From NCBI RefSeq assembly GCF_018613575.1, contig NZ_JAGGPX010000008.1, forward strand, positions 31,661-95,660: DNA of 64,000 nucleotides. Reading direction: 5' to 3'. The position numbers and the translations under genes are program-made. Position 1 is the first letter of the stretch. Each line of letters begins with the position of its first letter. The stretch comes from Planococcus sp. ISL-110 (lineage in GTDB: Bacteria; Bacillota; Bacilli; Bacillales_A; Planococcaceae). The notes beneath the pieces are model-generated. The model saw nothing but the letters and a program-made list of their open reading frames with translations. It was not told the DNA's origin and ran no database searches. This document shows positions 34,069-42,410 of this stretch, one piece after another.

Positions 34069-34651
34069 GTATCAGCACACCTCGATGTATTGCTACCCCA
34101 GAACCGATGTATTGATGAATCTGTTCGATGTGCAGAATGAAGAAAAACTGAAGAAACTCGAGAAGGTTTACTCTTTGCTCCGTCTCTCGGAACTGCAGAT
34201 ACATAAACCGGCAGATCCCCTGGATGTTCAAGCATTTCTGGCCATTCATCAATATCTGCTTCAGGATGTCTATCCGTTTGCTGGAGAACTGAGGAAAGAA
34301 ATGATTTCCAAAGGTTCTTCTTCTTTTGCTCACCCGAAACATATTGAGGTGCATCTGCTGAAAATTTTTGGTGAATTGAAAGCAGAGAATTACCTAAAGA
34401 GATTGCCGCGAAATCAGCTGATTTCACGGCTTGCTTATTTTTTGTCGGAATTGAATGCTTTACATCCTTTTCGGGAAGGCAATGGGCGCAGTATCCGGGA
34501 ATTCGCACGACAGCTTTTAGTGAACGCCGGTTACCGGCTGGACTGGGAAAAAGTGCGGGAGCCTGCAGAGATTATCAACGCTTTTGTTGACTCGTTCAAT
34601 AAGGACAACAATCGTCTGGAAAGGCTGTTGGATGAAATCATCACTCCATGA
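34061..34651 (+). CDS. Fic domain protein (AMP-transferase-type toxin)
   Basis: A 196-residue Fic protein. The full catalytic motif is present: HPFREGNGRSIREF, with the catalytic His at residue 135. An upstream PFAGELRKEMISKGSSSFAHP is the flap and substrate-binding region. Fic proteins transfer AMP (less often other groups) to target proteins; VbhT-type toxins modify DNA gyrase and topoisomerase IV. No N-terminal secretion or mobilisation domain is seen. ATG at 34061, AAAGGA 7 bases upstream, overlaps the antitoxin stop. A class I Fic toxin-antitoxin module by gene order. Target unknown. Confidence 0.87.
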   Translation: MSKYQHTSMYCYPRTDVLMNLFDVQNEEKLKKLEKVYSLLRLSELQIHKPADPLDVQAFLAIHQYLLQDVYPFAGELRKEMISKGSSSFAHPKHIEVHLLKIFGELKAENYLKRLPRNQLISRLAYFLSELNALHPFREGNGRSIREFARQLLVNAGYRLDWEKVREPAEIINAFVDSFNKDNNRLERLLDEIITP

Positions 34652-34686
34652 AAATGCCAGCTGCTCGGAGAGCGCTGGCATTTTCT
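34651..34686. terminator. terminator between fic and the convergent acetyltransferase
   Basis: AAAATGCCAGC pairs with GCTGGCATTTT across a 12-base loop, with A and T runs on both sides. Confidence 0.82.
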
Positions 34687-34692
34687 GTTTTT

Positions 34693-35496
34693 TTACGATA
34701 TAGAATGCTTCTGAAGCCAGTCGATTCCGAATTTAACCAGAGGTTCCATTTCCACGAGGCGGGTTTGGGCTTGCCCTAGCAGGCCCTCAGAAATGCCGCC
34801 CGGAAAGGCTTTGGCGATTTCCGGAAAACGATCCGAATCCATTTCCACACAATCATATATTTGCCATACTCGCTGTCCGTCCTTCAAAATTGCTGCTCCC
34901 TGCGGGAAAGTAGAGCGGTTTTCCTGAACAAACTCAGCATAGTGGAGAGCCGTGCACGAATCAAAGCCGACACCAATAAACAAGATTTTCACGTTAGCTT
35001 GCAGCATTTTTGCGAGCGGCGATTTTTTTCCGAAAGAATCATCTATAGGCTGTTCACTCATCCAGTCGGCTGCCTGGTTCCCCCATGCGATAAAGGAATG
35101 CGAAGGGTGGGGGCTTCGGATGGCCGCGGGATGGCGATGGAAGCATTCTGCGATTTTGCCCATCCCACGCAATCCGCTTAAGTGGGGATCGAAGGCAGGG
35201 AGCTGTTCACGGATCGGCTGGTGCCAATTTTCGGGAACCGGTGGCTCCATCCAATAAAAAGGGTCTGAGTTGTCCACAGACTGGGCGGGCATGACTAAGG
35301 TGCCGGTTTCAGTAATGGTTTCCATTAAAGCTTCTACGACCGCTTGAGCGCCTCCAGCGATCCATCCCATGGACTTCAGGGAAGAATGGACCATTACCGC
35401 GTCTCCTGAAGCAATGCCAAGCTGCCAAAGTTGGCGCTTTAAGGTCGCTTTTGATTGGAATTGGGGTGTGTTTAAAATATTCAATAACTCTGACAT
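34693..35496 (-). CDS. AAC(3)-family aminoglycoside N-acetyltransferase (YokD-like)
   Basis: A 267-residue antibiotic_NAT family protein: GDAVMVHSSLKSMGWIAGGAQAVVEALMETITETGTLVMPAQ, DPHLSGLRGMGKIAECFHRHPAAIRSPHPSHSFIAWG, SPLAKMLQANVKILFIGVGFDSCTALHYAE. AAC(3) enzymes acetylate the 3-amino group of 2-deoxystreptamine aminoglycosides with acetyl-CoA. Chromosomal YokD/AAC(3) homologs in Bacillales often do not confer clinical resistance, so the substrate is open. ATG at 35496 has GGAGGG 7 bases upstream; the frame is open 7 codons further. No mobile element nearby. Confidence 0.85.
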   Translation of the reverse strand: MSELLNILNTPQFQSKATLKRQLWQLGIASGDAVMVHSSLKSMGWIAGGAQAVVEALMETITETGTLVMPAQSVDNSDPFYWMEPPVPENWHQPIREQLPAFDPHLSGLRGMGKIAECFHRHPAAIRSPHPSHSFIAWGNQAADWMSEQPIDDSFGKKSPLAKMLQANVKILFIGVGFDSCTALHYAEFVQENRSTFPQGAAILKDGQRVWQIYDCVEMDSDRFPEIAKAFPGGISEGLLGQAQTRLVEMEPLVKFGIDWLQKHSIS

Positions 35497-35589
35497 AAAG
35501 TATCCCTCCAATTTCATTATATTATAAAGGAAAGCCTGCTGTTTTGGGAAACCCCTGCTGACAGGGCAATAGAGAAAGGGATGATGGCA

Positions 35590-36066
35590 ATGGAAGCAAG
35601 ACCGATGAAAGAATCAAGAACAATCCAGACAAAGTTGGTGCTCCCACCGGACACCAATCACATGGATTCCATATTCGGCGGCAAGGTATTGGCCTATATC
35701 GATGAAATTGCAGGAATCACGGCAATGAAGCATGCACGCCGCCAAGTAGTGGTGACGGCATCAATCGATTCGGTGGATTTCCTGTCTTCTGCACGTGTCG
35801 GAGATGTGTTGGAACTGGAAGCGAATGTCACTTCAACCGGACGGACTTCCATGGAAGTTTATGTTCGGGTAAAATCGAAGAACCTGCAAACAGGCGAAGA
35901 AAAGCTGACGACGGAATCATTTCTGACGATGGTCGCGATGGGAGACGATGGAAAGCCGACTCCTGTACCGCCTGTTTTGGCAGAATCCGAAGGCGAAAAG
36001 CGGTTTTTTGAAACAGCACCTGCCAGACGTGAACACCGGAAAATGAGAGTGAAGACACCAAGATAA
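35590..36066 (+). CDS. acyl-CoA thioesterase (YkhA-like)
   Basis: A 158-residue hotdog acyl-CoA hydrolase of the BACH/YkhA type: LPPDTNHMDSIFGGKVLAYIDEIAGITAMKHARRQVVVTASIDSVDFLSSARVGDVLELEANVTSTGRTSMEVYVRV. The conserved Asp in YIDEIA and Asn-His in TNHMDS are the usual active-site elements. It hydrolyses medium to long acyl-CoAs in the cytoplasm. Several ATGs lie close together (35581, 35584, 35590, 35605); AAAGGG at 35575-35580 best fits 35590. Monocistronic, ends at a terminator shared with the next convergent gene. Confidence 0.85.
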   Translation: MEARPMKESRTIQTKLVLPPDTNHMDSIFGGKVLAYIDEIAGITAMKHARRQVVVTASIDSVDFLSSARVGDVLELEANVTSTGRTSMEVYVRVKSKNLQTGEEKLTTESFLTMVAMGDDGKPTPVPPVLAESEGEKRFFETAPARREHRKMRVKTPR

Positions 36067-36070
36067 TAGC

Positions 36071-36108
36071 AAAAGGTGCATGGAATAACATCCATGCACC
36101 TTTTTTTA
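36071..36108. terminator. terminator between thioesterase and DUF421 genes
   Basis: AAAGGTGCATGGA pairs with TCCATGCACCTTT, followed by TTTT; A run on the other side. Confidence 0.88.
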
Positions 36109-36118
36109 TTGGAAAGTA

Positions 36119-36634
36119 TTATATGACCGATTCATCTCCCGAATTCACGTTTTTCATAGAATTGCCCGTTTCACTGCTGATGATTGATAGGCTACCGTCC
36201 GTCTCCAAGACAACTGCTTTTACTTTGTCGGTGGAACCAAAGCCAGTGTTGCGGATGGCCTGTAGGATTTCGCTTTCCTTGATCCGTTCCTTTTTCATGG
36301 CGCTTCTCACAAATTGTCCGTCCAGAAACAGCAGGCGGGGTTCTGATTTGATAATGTCATTGAACCAATCGGAATGGACAGAAAGAAGAGTGATAAAATA
36401 CTGTAAAAATATCAATAGAGCAAATGCGGTCAATCCTTCAAGCAAGGTGATATTATTGTCCAGTAAAACCGTAGCTAGTGTCGAACCTAAAGCCACGGTT
36501 ACAACTAGGTCAAAGGCGTTCAATTTGGTTAATGTCCGTTTGCCTGAAATACGCAGGAAAATGACTAATCCCACGTACGCAAGAAATCCGACAGTCACGA
36601 TTCTTATAAAACTATCAAAAGTAATTTCAAACAT
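36119..36634 (-). CDS. DUF421 (YetF-family) membrane protein
   Basis: A 171-residue DUF421 protein: three N-terminal membrane helices (RIVTVGFLAYVGLVIFLRISGKRTLTKLNAFDLVVTVALGSTLATVLL, then GLTAFALLIFLQYFITLLS) and a soluble domain starting PRLLFLDGQFVRSAMKKERIKESEILQAIRNTGFGSTDKVKAVVLETDGSLSII. YetF proteins are tied to sporulation and spore germination membranes in bacilli but lack a defined activity. The protein is shorter than most (200-240), ending soon after the first soluble subdomain. ATG at 36634 has AAAGGAGG 6 bases upstream. DnaA boxes lie just upstream of it. Confidence 0.85.
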   Translation of the reverse strand: MFEITFDSFIRIVTVGFLAYVGLVIFLRISGKRTLTKLNAFDLVVTVALGSTLATVLLDNNITLLEGLTAFALLIFLQYFITLLSVHSDWFNDIIKSEPRLLFLDGQFVRSAMKKERIKESEILQAIRNTGFGSTDKVKAVVLETDGSLSIISSETGNSMKNVNSGDESVI

Positions 36635-36669
36635 TTTAGTCCTCCTTTTATTCAAAGATTTTAATGAAG

Positions 36670-36859
36670 TTATCCACATGTTGATAACTTTTGTTTATGC
36701 AAGAATATCAATAAAATCCAAACATCTTATCCACATAGCACACAAAAATGGCGTATTTACTGTGCATAAAGGGGAGAGATGTAGAGAGTTTTACCTGTGA
36801 ACCGATGGTTGGTGTGTTTATCCTGCTGTTCTTTATGATTCCCTCTAGAGTTATCAACA
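36670..36859. other. cluster of DnaA boxes
   Basis: Five DnaA-box sequences in 190 non-coding bases: TTATCCACA at 36670-36678 and 36727-36735, TTATGCACA on the reverse strand at 36761-36769, and TTATCAACA at 36851-36859 and, on the reverse strand, 36679-36687. The first three match TTATNCACA exactly; boxes at 36670 and 36679 abut head to head. Could be a DnaA-binding cluster that tunes initiation or a DnaA-controlled promoter for DUF421. No origin genes (dnaA, dnaN) are near. Confidence 0.6.
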
Positions 36860-36954
36860 AACATGAATCAAGCAAAAATGACAGTGGAAAGGATTGGCGT
36901 TTTCCATAAAGGGAATAGTATTAGATAACTTATGTTCAACGGGGAGCGATCAAC

Positions 36955-37176
36955 ATGGAATCTTTCCAGAAACTGATCCGTTATGCCGGCTTGCTGGTGT
37001 TTGTTGTAGGAGTGTTGCTGTCTATTTTGACCCTCATCAATTTTATCTTCAATTTGACCAATACGCTATGGCTTCAGATTTACTTTATTCGACTGTATTT
37101 ATTTTTTGTGGTATCAGGAATTCTGATTTATATTCTCATTACCTTCCGAAGAAAAGAAAAAGAAAAAAAGGAGTAG
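36955..37176 (+). CDS. small membrane protein with two helices
   Basis: A 73-residue protein with two membrane helices (YAGLLVFVVGVLLSILTLINFIFNL and IYFIRLYLFFVVSGILIYILITF) and a short basic-acidic tail RRKEKEKKE. GGGGAG is 8 bases before the ATG and a strong terminator follows immediately, so it looks like a genuine small gene. I do not recognise a family. Confidence 0.7.
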   Translation: MESFQKLIRYAGLLVFVVGVLLSILTLINFIFNLTNTLWLQIYFIRLYLFFVVSGILIYILITFRRKEKEKKE

Positions 37177-37195
37177 CCGCGGCTACTCCTTTTTG
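37168..37195 (+). terminator. intrinsic terminator after small membrane protein
   Basis: AAAGGAGTAGCCG pairs with CGGCTACTCCTTT with almost no loop, followed by TT; overlaps the last codons of the gene. Confidence 0.8.
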
Positions 37196-37248
37196 CTGCT
37201 TCAAAGGCCTTAAGGGAAGAACAAATCCCCCTTCGGACTGAGTGAAGT

Positions 37249-38268
37249 TTATTTTTTGGCTAACAATTCTTCGAAATAAGTGCCAAACTCTTTTGAACGC
37301 TTCAAAATCGTACTTGAAGAAACACCGAATTTTTCGCTTAAGTCTTTTGCAGCAAGCATCGGACCTTTGATCAGTTCGTGATCCTGCAGGAATCTCCAAT
37401 ATCCGGCAACAAGAGCTTCCGGTTTTTGGACAGTTGGCTGCTGGCTGACAAGGTAGCTGTTTAGGATGCTGGTGATGTTGCTGATTGTCTCTTCATCAAA
37501 ATCAGCCTGCTCGATATGCTTATCGAGTTCTGCCATAACTGAATCATGTTCTGGAGAGAGCTGGATACTTTCTTCTACACTTCCAGTCGAATACTTGACG
37601 ATTTGTTCAACAACCGCTAAGTAATTGTCGCGCAGGTAGCTTTCGTCCTGTGAAGCATTTTCAGCAGCAATTTGTGCTTTCAGCTGCTCAAAGAACGGTT
37701 TGAACTCACCGACAACCGTCAAATAGCCGTTAAGGAACAAGACACCTTTTTCTCCAACACGGGAATCTGGAAGAAGGATTGCCAGCAAGCCTTGTCCATT
37801 TTCCATATCTGTTGGCGGCTGATCGGCCATTTGGAGCGTTTCACCCGTAAAGATATCTGTGAACTGAGCCGTTTCTGTATTGCCTTCGATGTATTGTCCA
37901 AGGAATACTTTTACGTCTTTCCAGTTTTCAAGCACTTCTTTAGTTGAAGGGCGTTGAGCAATCTCGATTTGTTTAGCTAAAAAGTCTTCCCATAGTTCCG
38001 GTTTTTTCATGAACAGGAAATTCTCGATAACGAATGCCTGCGCATCGTTTTCAGCCATTGACTGCATTAAGCGCGGCTGCCACTCCTGTTGAAGTTCACG
38101 GAAATCCTCAAGTTGCTCCTGATTCGGGTTTTCCGAGAAGAACTGTTGGCGTACTTTGAACAGTTCTTCATTCACCAAATCATTGATGGACACAGTTTGC
38201 TGTTTCCCGTGACATTTCTTGTATTTTTTGCCGCTGCCGCATGGGCATGGATCATTTCTTCCTACCAT
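37249..38268 (-). CDS. SEC-C motif protein with C-terminal helical domain
   Basis: A 339-residue protein whose N-terminus is a SEC-C zinc knuckle ([21 protein letters not shown]), the motif that ends SecA and occurs in many unlinked proteins. The rest is soluble and mostly helical; the C-terminal 40 residues ([31 protein letters not shown]) look like a helix-turn-helix. The combination suggests a nucleic-acid or ribosome-associated role but no function is known to me. ATG at 38268 is chosen: TAGGTG lies 6 bases upstream, and the GTG at 38277 is part of that site. Confidence 0.8.
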   Translation of the reverse strand: MVGRNDPCPCGSGKKYKKCHGKQQTVSINDLVNEELFKVRQQFFSENPNQEQLEDFRELQQEWQPRLMQSMAENDAQAFVIENFLFMKKPELWEDFLAKQIEIAQRPSTKEVLENWKDVKVFLGQYIEGNTETAQFTDIFTGETLQMADQPPTDMENGQGLLAILLPDSRVGEKGVLFLNGYLTVVGEFKPFFEQLKAQIAAENASQDESYLRDNYLAVVEQIVKYSTGSVEESIQLSPEHDSVMAELDKHIEQADFDEETISNITSILNSYLVSQQPTVQKPEALVAGYWRFLQDHELIKGPMLAAKDLSEKFGVSSSTILKRSKEFGTYFEELLAKK

Positions 38269-38465
38269 TCCAATCACCTACATTTTTTATTGAGTGTAAC
38301 ATAAAATTGCACTACGCTCAAAAGTCTGACGATTCAGACGCCGATGGAGCCTATAGAAAAGAGTTGCGTAGGCTGGTAAGGCACTTGGGAAAACAGGTTG
38401 CCGATCTTTTCAGCCCGCACGATCATCTAGAAAAATGAGCAACTGAACAGCAAAACCATCGAAAG

Positions 38466-38494
38466 TAGGCACAAAGCAGAAGGCGTATTATAAT
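38466..38494 (+). promoter_or_regulatory. promoter of the signal peptidase gene
   Basis: TAGGCA, 17 bases, TATAAT, 35 bases before the GTG start. The rest of the 38269-38465 gap shows no credible gene. Confidence 0.5.
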
Positions 38495-38528
38495 AAAATG
38501 AAATGAGCAAGGAGCAGGAGGGGACAAT

Positions 38529-39062
38529 GTGTTTGAAGATCCGGTAAAAGAATCGATTTCCTGGATGCGGGTCATCTTTTTGACAGTGCTTATTGTCCTG
38601 ATGTCCCGGCATTTCCTGTTTGAACCCGTAGCCGTTCATGGCGAATCCATGATGCCTACGTTCGAAGACGATGACAAAGTCATGCTGGTGAAGATTTATG
38701 CGATAGAAAATTTTGATATGATCGTATTCACAGCACCAACTGGAGTGAATTTCATCAAGCGGGTGATTGGGGTTCCGGGTGACCGCATTTCCATGGAAGA
38801 TGATCAATTATATGTGAATGGCAAGGCCGAAGCTGAGCCTTATTTGGATAAGAACCGCGAAATAGCAGAGCAGCAGGACCTTGCCCGGCTGACTGAGGAT
38901 TTTCAGGAATTTACTGTACCTGCTGAATCCTATTATGTATTGGGGGATAACCGTTTAAACAGCATGGATTCCAGAGTTTTAGGTTTTATTTCCCAAGACT
39001 CCATCGTAGGTGAAGTGAAAATCAGGCTTTCTCCTCTAGATCATGTTGGGATTGTGGAATAA
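38529..39062 (+). CDS. sipS: type I signal peptidase
   Basis: A 177-residue signal peptidase I of the Gram-positive SipS type. A single N-terminal membrane helix (WMRVIFLTVLIVLMSRHFLF) anchors it; catalytic Ser40 is in HGESMMPT and catalytic Lys77 in FIKRVIGVPGD; the box LGDNRLNSMDSR closes the fold. It cleaves signal peptides of secreted proteins on the outer membrane face. GTG at 38529 follows GGAGGGG. Several paralogs are usual in bacilli, so the exact paralog name is approximate. Confidence 0.9.
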   Translation: MFEDPVKESISWMRVIFLTVLIVLMSRHFLFEPVAVHGESMMPTFEDDDKVMLVKIYAIENFDMIVFTAPTGVNFIKRVIGVPGDRISMEDDQLYVNGKAEAEPYLDKNREIAEQQDLARLTEDFQEFTVPAESYYVLGDNRLNSMDSRVLGFISQDSIVGEVKIRLSPLDHVGIVE

Positions 39063-39087
39063 AGAAAAACAGTTAACTACTCGGAAA

Positions 39088-39131
39088 CGCAAAAAGACAG
39101 CTACCCTAAAGTTGGGCAGCTGTCTTTTTGC
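39088..39131. terminator. bidirectional terminator
   Basis: CGCAAAAAGACAGCTACCC pairs with GGGCAGCTGTCTTTTTGCG between the convergent signal peptidase and mtnE genes. Confidence 0.9.
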
Positions 39132-39134
39132 GAT

Positions 39135-40298
39135 TTAAAATAAGTTTAGTTTATCGATCCGGTCTATTGCTTCGATGATACGGGTTTCATCAACCAATAA
39201 TCCGACACGGACAAACCCTTCTCCGCCATCGCCAAATCCACTGCCGGCAGCAACGGAAATATCTGCTTTCTCCAGAAGAAAGTCAGCAAATTCTACACTT
39301 GAAAATCCTTTAGGAACTGGCAGCCAGGAAAAGAACGAACCCTGCGGTGCGTCAATTTCCCAGCCAATGCGTGAGCATTCTGCAACGAGGACATTTCGGC
39401 GGTTCTCATAAAGGTCCACCAGCTCATCCACGCAATGCTGATCAGCATTCAGTGCTTCGGCTGCAGCCAGTTGGACCGCGGGGAATAAGCCGGCGAACAA
39501 ATGGTCCTGGATCAAGTTCAGCGCTTCAATCATTTTGGAGTTGCCAACAGCAAATCCGATGCGCCAGCCAGCCATATTATAGGTTTTCGATAAGGTATAC
39601 ATCTCGATGCCGACTTCTTTGGCTCCTTCGGATTGTAGGAAACTTACCGGTTTTTTTCCTTCGTATCCGACAGCACCATAAGCGAAATCATGAACAACAG
39701 CAATGCCGTTGTCTTTTGCAAAAGCGACAGTCTCATCAAAAAACTCTTTACTCGCCACGGCACCTGTCGGATTGTTCGGGTAGTTGAGGTACATGAGCTT
39801 AGCCTGTGATCGGACGGACTCCGGCAGCTCACTGTAATTCGGCAAATAGCCATTTACCGGATCCAGACGCATCAGCTCATAGCCGATGTCGGCAAGCGGG
39901 GCGCCGGACAGGTAATCAGGGTAGCCAGGGTCCGGCAGCAGCAAGAGGTCCTGAGGATTCAGCAATGCCAGTGGCAATTCGACAAGGCCGATTTTTGTTC
40001 CTGCCAAGATGGCCACTTCAAGATCGGGATCGATATCGACGCCGTATTCGCGTTTGTAGAAATCCACTGCAGCCTGGCGCAGTTCAGCAATGCCGCGAAA
40101 AGGCGAATACTTATGGGTTTTGGGATCGGCCGCAGCCGTTTGCAGCGCTTTGATGATGTGGCCAGGCGTCGGCTGATCGGGATTGCCTTGGCCAAGGTTG
40201 ATGACATCGCGCCCTTCAGCGATGGCTTTACTCGTTTTGGCAACGAGTGAAGCAAAAAATTGTGGGGGCAGGTTTTGCAGGCGATTTGAAAATTCCAT
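39135..40298 (-). CDS. mtnE: methionine-salvage aminotransferase (MtnE/YkrV-type)
   Basis: A 387-residue fold-type I PLP aminotransferase: INLGQGNPDQPTPGHIIKAL, LAGTKIGLVELPLALLNPQD, NYPNNPTGAVA, the Schiff-base lysine in TLSKTYNMAGWRIGF, and a late VRVGLLVDE. In Bacillus the divergent mtnE and mtnU pair closes methionine salvage: MtnE transaminates 2-oxo-4-methylthiobutyrate with glutamine as donor. The neighbouring omega-amidase-like gene supports this over a generic aspartate aminotransferase. ATG at 40298 has AAGGAG 6 bases upstream. The 85-base divergent spacer has no S-box. Confidence 0.82.
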   Translation of the reverse strand: MEFSNRLQNLPPQFFASLVAKTSKAIAEGRDVINLGQGNPDQPTPGHIIKALQTAAADPKTHKYSPFRGIAELRQAAVDFYKREYGVDIDPDLEVAILAGTKIGLVELPLALLNPQDLLLLPDPGYPDYLSGAPLADIGYELMRLDPVNGYLPNYSELPESVRSQAKLMYLNYPNNPTGAVASKEFFDETVAFAKDNGIAVVHDFAYGAVGYEGKKPVSFLQSEGAKEVGIEMYTLSKTYNMAGWRIGFAVGNSKMIEALNLIQDHLFAGLFPAVQLAAAEALNADQHCVDELVDLYENRRNVLVAECSRIGWEIDAPQGSFFSWLPVPKGFSSVEFADFLLEKADISVAAGSGFGDGGEGFVRVGLLVDETRIIEAIDRIDKLNLF

Positions 40299-40383
40299 GA
40301 GATTCTCCTTGTTTTCGAAATAATTGCACATCTAACCCAAATCTTATAGAGTTTAAGTTAACTTGTCTACTGGAGGAGAAAAT

Positions 40384-41187
40384 ATGAAAATTGCATGCGT
40401 ACAGATGGATATCGCTTTTGGAGAACCGGAACTGAATTATCAGCGGGTCATGGACTATTTAAGGGAAGCAGCCGAAGGTGGAGCGGAAACCATCGTTCTG
40501 CCTGAAATGTGGAATACGGGATATGCATTGACAGAGCTCGGCACATTGGCAGACAATACAAACCGGACTGTGGAGTTGCTGAAGAGTTTTGCAAAAGAAC
40601 ATAAGGTCAATATTGTCGGTGGCTCTGTTTCAACGGAAAAAAATGGTGGTTTCTATAACACGATGTATGTCGTCGATAAAAGCGGCAAGCTCGTTTCAGA
40701 ATACGATAAAGCACACCGCTTCGGCTTAATGGATGAGCACATCCACCTTGAAGAAGGCGAATCCCTTGGTACATTCGAGTTGGAAAGTACCGTCTACGGC
40801 GGAGTCATTTGCTATGATATCCGTTTTCCTGAGTGGATTCGTGCCCAGGCGCTGAACGGCGCAAAACTTATTTTTGTGTCAGCGGAATGGCCGGAAGCCC
40901 GGATTGATCATTGGCGCATCCTGCTGCAGGCGCGTGCCATCGAGAACCAATGCTTTATCGTTGCGGTGAACCGCATCGGCAGCGATCCGAACAATGAATT
41001 TGGCGGCAGCACGATGGTAATTGCCCCCTGGGGAGAAGTTCGTCTGGATATGAAGAAAGAAGAAGGTGTCGGGTATGTGGAAATCGATTTAGCTGAAGTG
41101 GAAGAAGTCCGGAAACGGATACCGGTTTTTGACGACCGCCGTGAGAAGTTGTACGAAAAGTTCGAAAAGTCGATTGACACTCCGTAA
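40384..41187 (+). CDS. mtnU: nitrilase-superfamily amidase (MtnU, omega-amidase-like)
   Basis: A 267-residue carbon-nitrogen hydrolase with the full triad: Glu41 (LPEMWNTG), Lys109 (YDKAHRFG) and Cys143 (VICYDIRFPEW). MtnU/Nit2-like enzymes hydrolyse 2-oxoglutaramate, the by-product of glutamine-dependent MtnE, to 2-oxoglutarate and ammonia, which fits the divergent pairing here. ATG at 40384 follows CTGGAGGAGA. The S-box riboswitch of metNIQ starts about 40 bases after its stop. Confidence 0.85.
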   Translation: MKIACVQMDIAFGEPELNYQRVMDYLREAAEGGAETIVLPEMWNTGYALTELGTLADNTNRTVELLKSFAKEHKVNIVGGSVSTEKNGGFYNTMYVVDKSGKLVSEYDKAHRFGLMDEHIHLEEGESLGTFELESTVYGGVICYDIRFPEWIRAQALNGAKLIFVSAEWPEARIDHWRILLQARAIENQCFIVAVNRIGSDPNNEFGGSTMVIAPWGEVRLDMKKEEGVGYVEIDLAEVEEVRKRIPVFDDRREKLYEKFEKSIDTP

Positions 41188-41224
41188 TAATGCCTGTAAC
41201 ATAAAATTCAATCAAATAATATGA

Positions 41225-41380
41225 ACTTATCAAGAGAGACCGAGGGTTAGGCCCTATGACGTCCGGCAACCCCCGACTGGGAAGGTGCCAAGTCCTGCGG
41301 AACGGAAAAACGTTTCGGAAGATAAGTCGAGAACTTAAAATTTTCGATGTCTCTTTCTTGATGAAAGAGGCATCTTTTTA
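41225..41380 (+). promoter_or_regulatory. S-box (SAM-I) riboswitch with terminator
   Basis: A textbook S-box: CTTATCAAGAGAGACCGAGGG, GGCCCTATGACGTCCGGCAACC, GGAAGGTGCCAAGTCCTGCGG, and the P1 partner GATAAG at 41321-41326. It is followed by a terminator hairpin GATGTCTCTTTC/GAAAGAGGCATC and TTTTTATT (41346-41380). SAM binding should stop transcription of metNIQ. Confidence 0.97.
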
Positions 41381-41396
41381 TTGCCGGGAGGACGCT

Positions 41397-42410
41397 ATGA
41401 TACAGATTGAGAAATTGACAAAGACTTACACAACTAAGCATGGCACAGTCACCGGAGTGGACAATGTTTCACTGGAAGTAGGAAAAGGCGAGATTTTCGG
41501 GATTGTCGGCTATTCCGGTGCCGGCAAAAGTTCCCTGATCCGATGCATCAATTTGCTCGAACGGCCGACCTCGGGCAGCGTTACAGTGGACGGCAAAGAT
41601 TTGACCCAACTCAATGGGGATCAGCTGAGAAAAGCGCGCTTGAAAATCGGTATGATCTTCCAGCATTTTTACCTGATCAGCCAAAAGACGGTTTATGACA
41701 ATATCGCTTTTGCGCTTCGGGCAGCAGGAACTCCTGCAAAAAGCATCAAAACCCGTGTGGAAGAGCTGTTGGAAATGGTCGGTTTATCCGACAAGCGGGA
41801 TGTTTATCCAGCCCAGTTGAGCGGCGGCCAAAAGCAGCGCGTCGGCATCGCACGAGCACTTGCCAACAATCCGGCCGTGCTGTTGTGCGATGAAGCAACA
41901 TCCGCACTCGATCCCAATACGACGTTATCCATTTTGCGTTTATTGAAAGACATCAACCGTAAATTGAATATCACCATTGTCCTCATAACGCATGAAATGA
42001 ATGTCGTCAAGGAAATCTGTGACCGGATGGCCGTCATGCAAGGCGGACGCGTTATCGAAGAAGGCCAGGTTTATGATATTTTTGCTGATCCCCAAAAGGA
42101 ATTGACCAAGGAATTCATTTCCAGTGTCGTATCATTCAATGTACCAGAGCATATCCTGAGCGAATTTACGGGTACGCTGGTGAAAGTGCTGTTCAAAGGC
42201 GATGTAGCAGGAGAAGGAGTGATTTCCGATATGCTGCAGAATTATCCGGTAAAAGGAAACTTTTTGCACGGAGCAATCGAGTATATTCAGGAACAACCTC
42301 TTGGCATTTTCATCATGGAACTGAAAGGAACTTCAACCGCTGTTATGGACGCATTAAAGTATATGGAAAGCAGATCAGCAATTGTGGAGGTGATTCCGAA
42401 TGGGCATTGA
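41397..42410 (+). CDS. metN: methionine ABC transporter, ATP-binding protein
   Basis: A 337-residue MetN ATPase: Walker A GYSGAGKSS, Q loop MIFQHFYLISQKTVYDNIAF, signature [16 protein letters not shown], Walker B VLLCDEATSALDPNT and H loop LITHEMNVV, followed by the C-terminal NIL domain (about residues 262-337) that binds methionine and inhibits transport when it is plentiful. ATG at 41397 follows GGAGG; the frame stays open upstream through the riboswitch, which is not coding. Confidence 0.96.
   Translation: MIQIEKLTKTYTTKHGTVTGVDNVSLEVGKGEIFGIVGYSGAGKSSLIRCINLLERPTSGSVTVDGKDLTQLNGDQLRKARLKIGMIFQHFYLISQKTVYDNIAFALRAAGTPAKSIKTRVEELLEMVGLSDKRDVYPAQLSGGQKQRVGIARALANNPAVLLCDEATSALDPNTTLSILRLLKDINRKLNITIVLITHEMNVVKEICDRMAVMQGGRVIEEGQVYDIFADPQKELTKEFISSVVSFNVPEHILSEFTGTLVKVLFKGDVAGEGVISDMLQNYPVKGNFLHGAIEYIQEQPLGIFIMELKGTSTAVMDALKYMESRSAIVEVIPNGH

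Noticed and set aside
36123-36800. Forward frame of 225 codons opposite DUF421
   Set aside because: Antisense to DUF421, which has clear family motifs and a good start.
38241-38438. Forward frame whose tail (YRKELRRLVRHLGKQVADLF) looks protein-like
   Set aside because: No start codon with a ribosome site in the non-overlapping part; begins antisense to the SEC-C gene.
41256-41396. N-terminal extension of metN
   Set aside because: These codons are the S-box riboswitch; the real ATG at 41397 has its own GGAGG.
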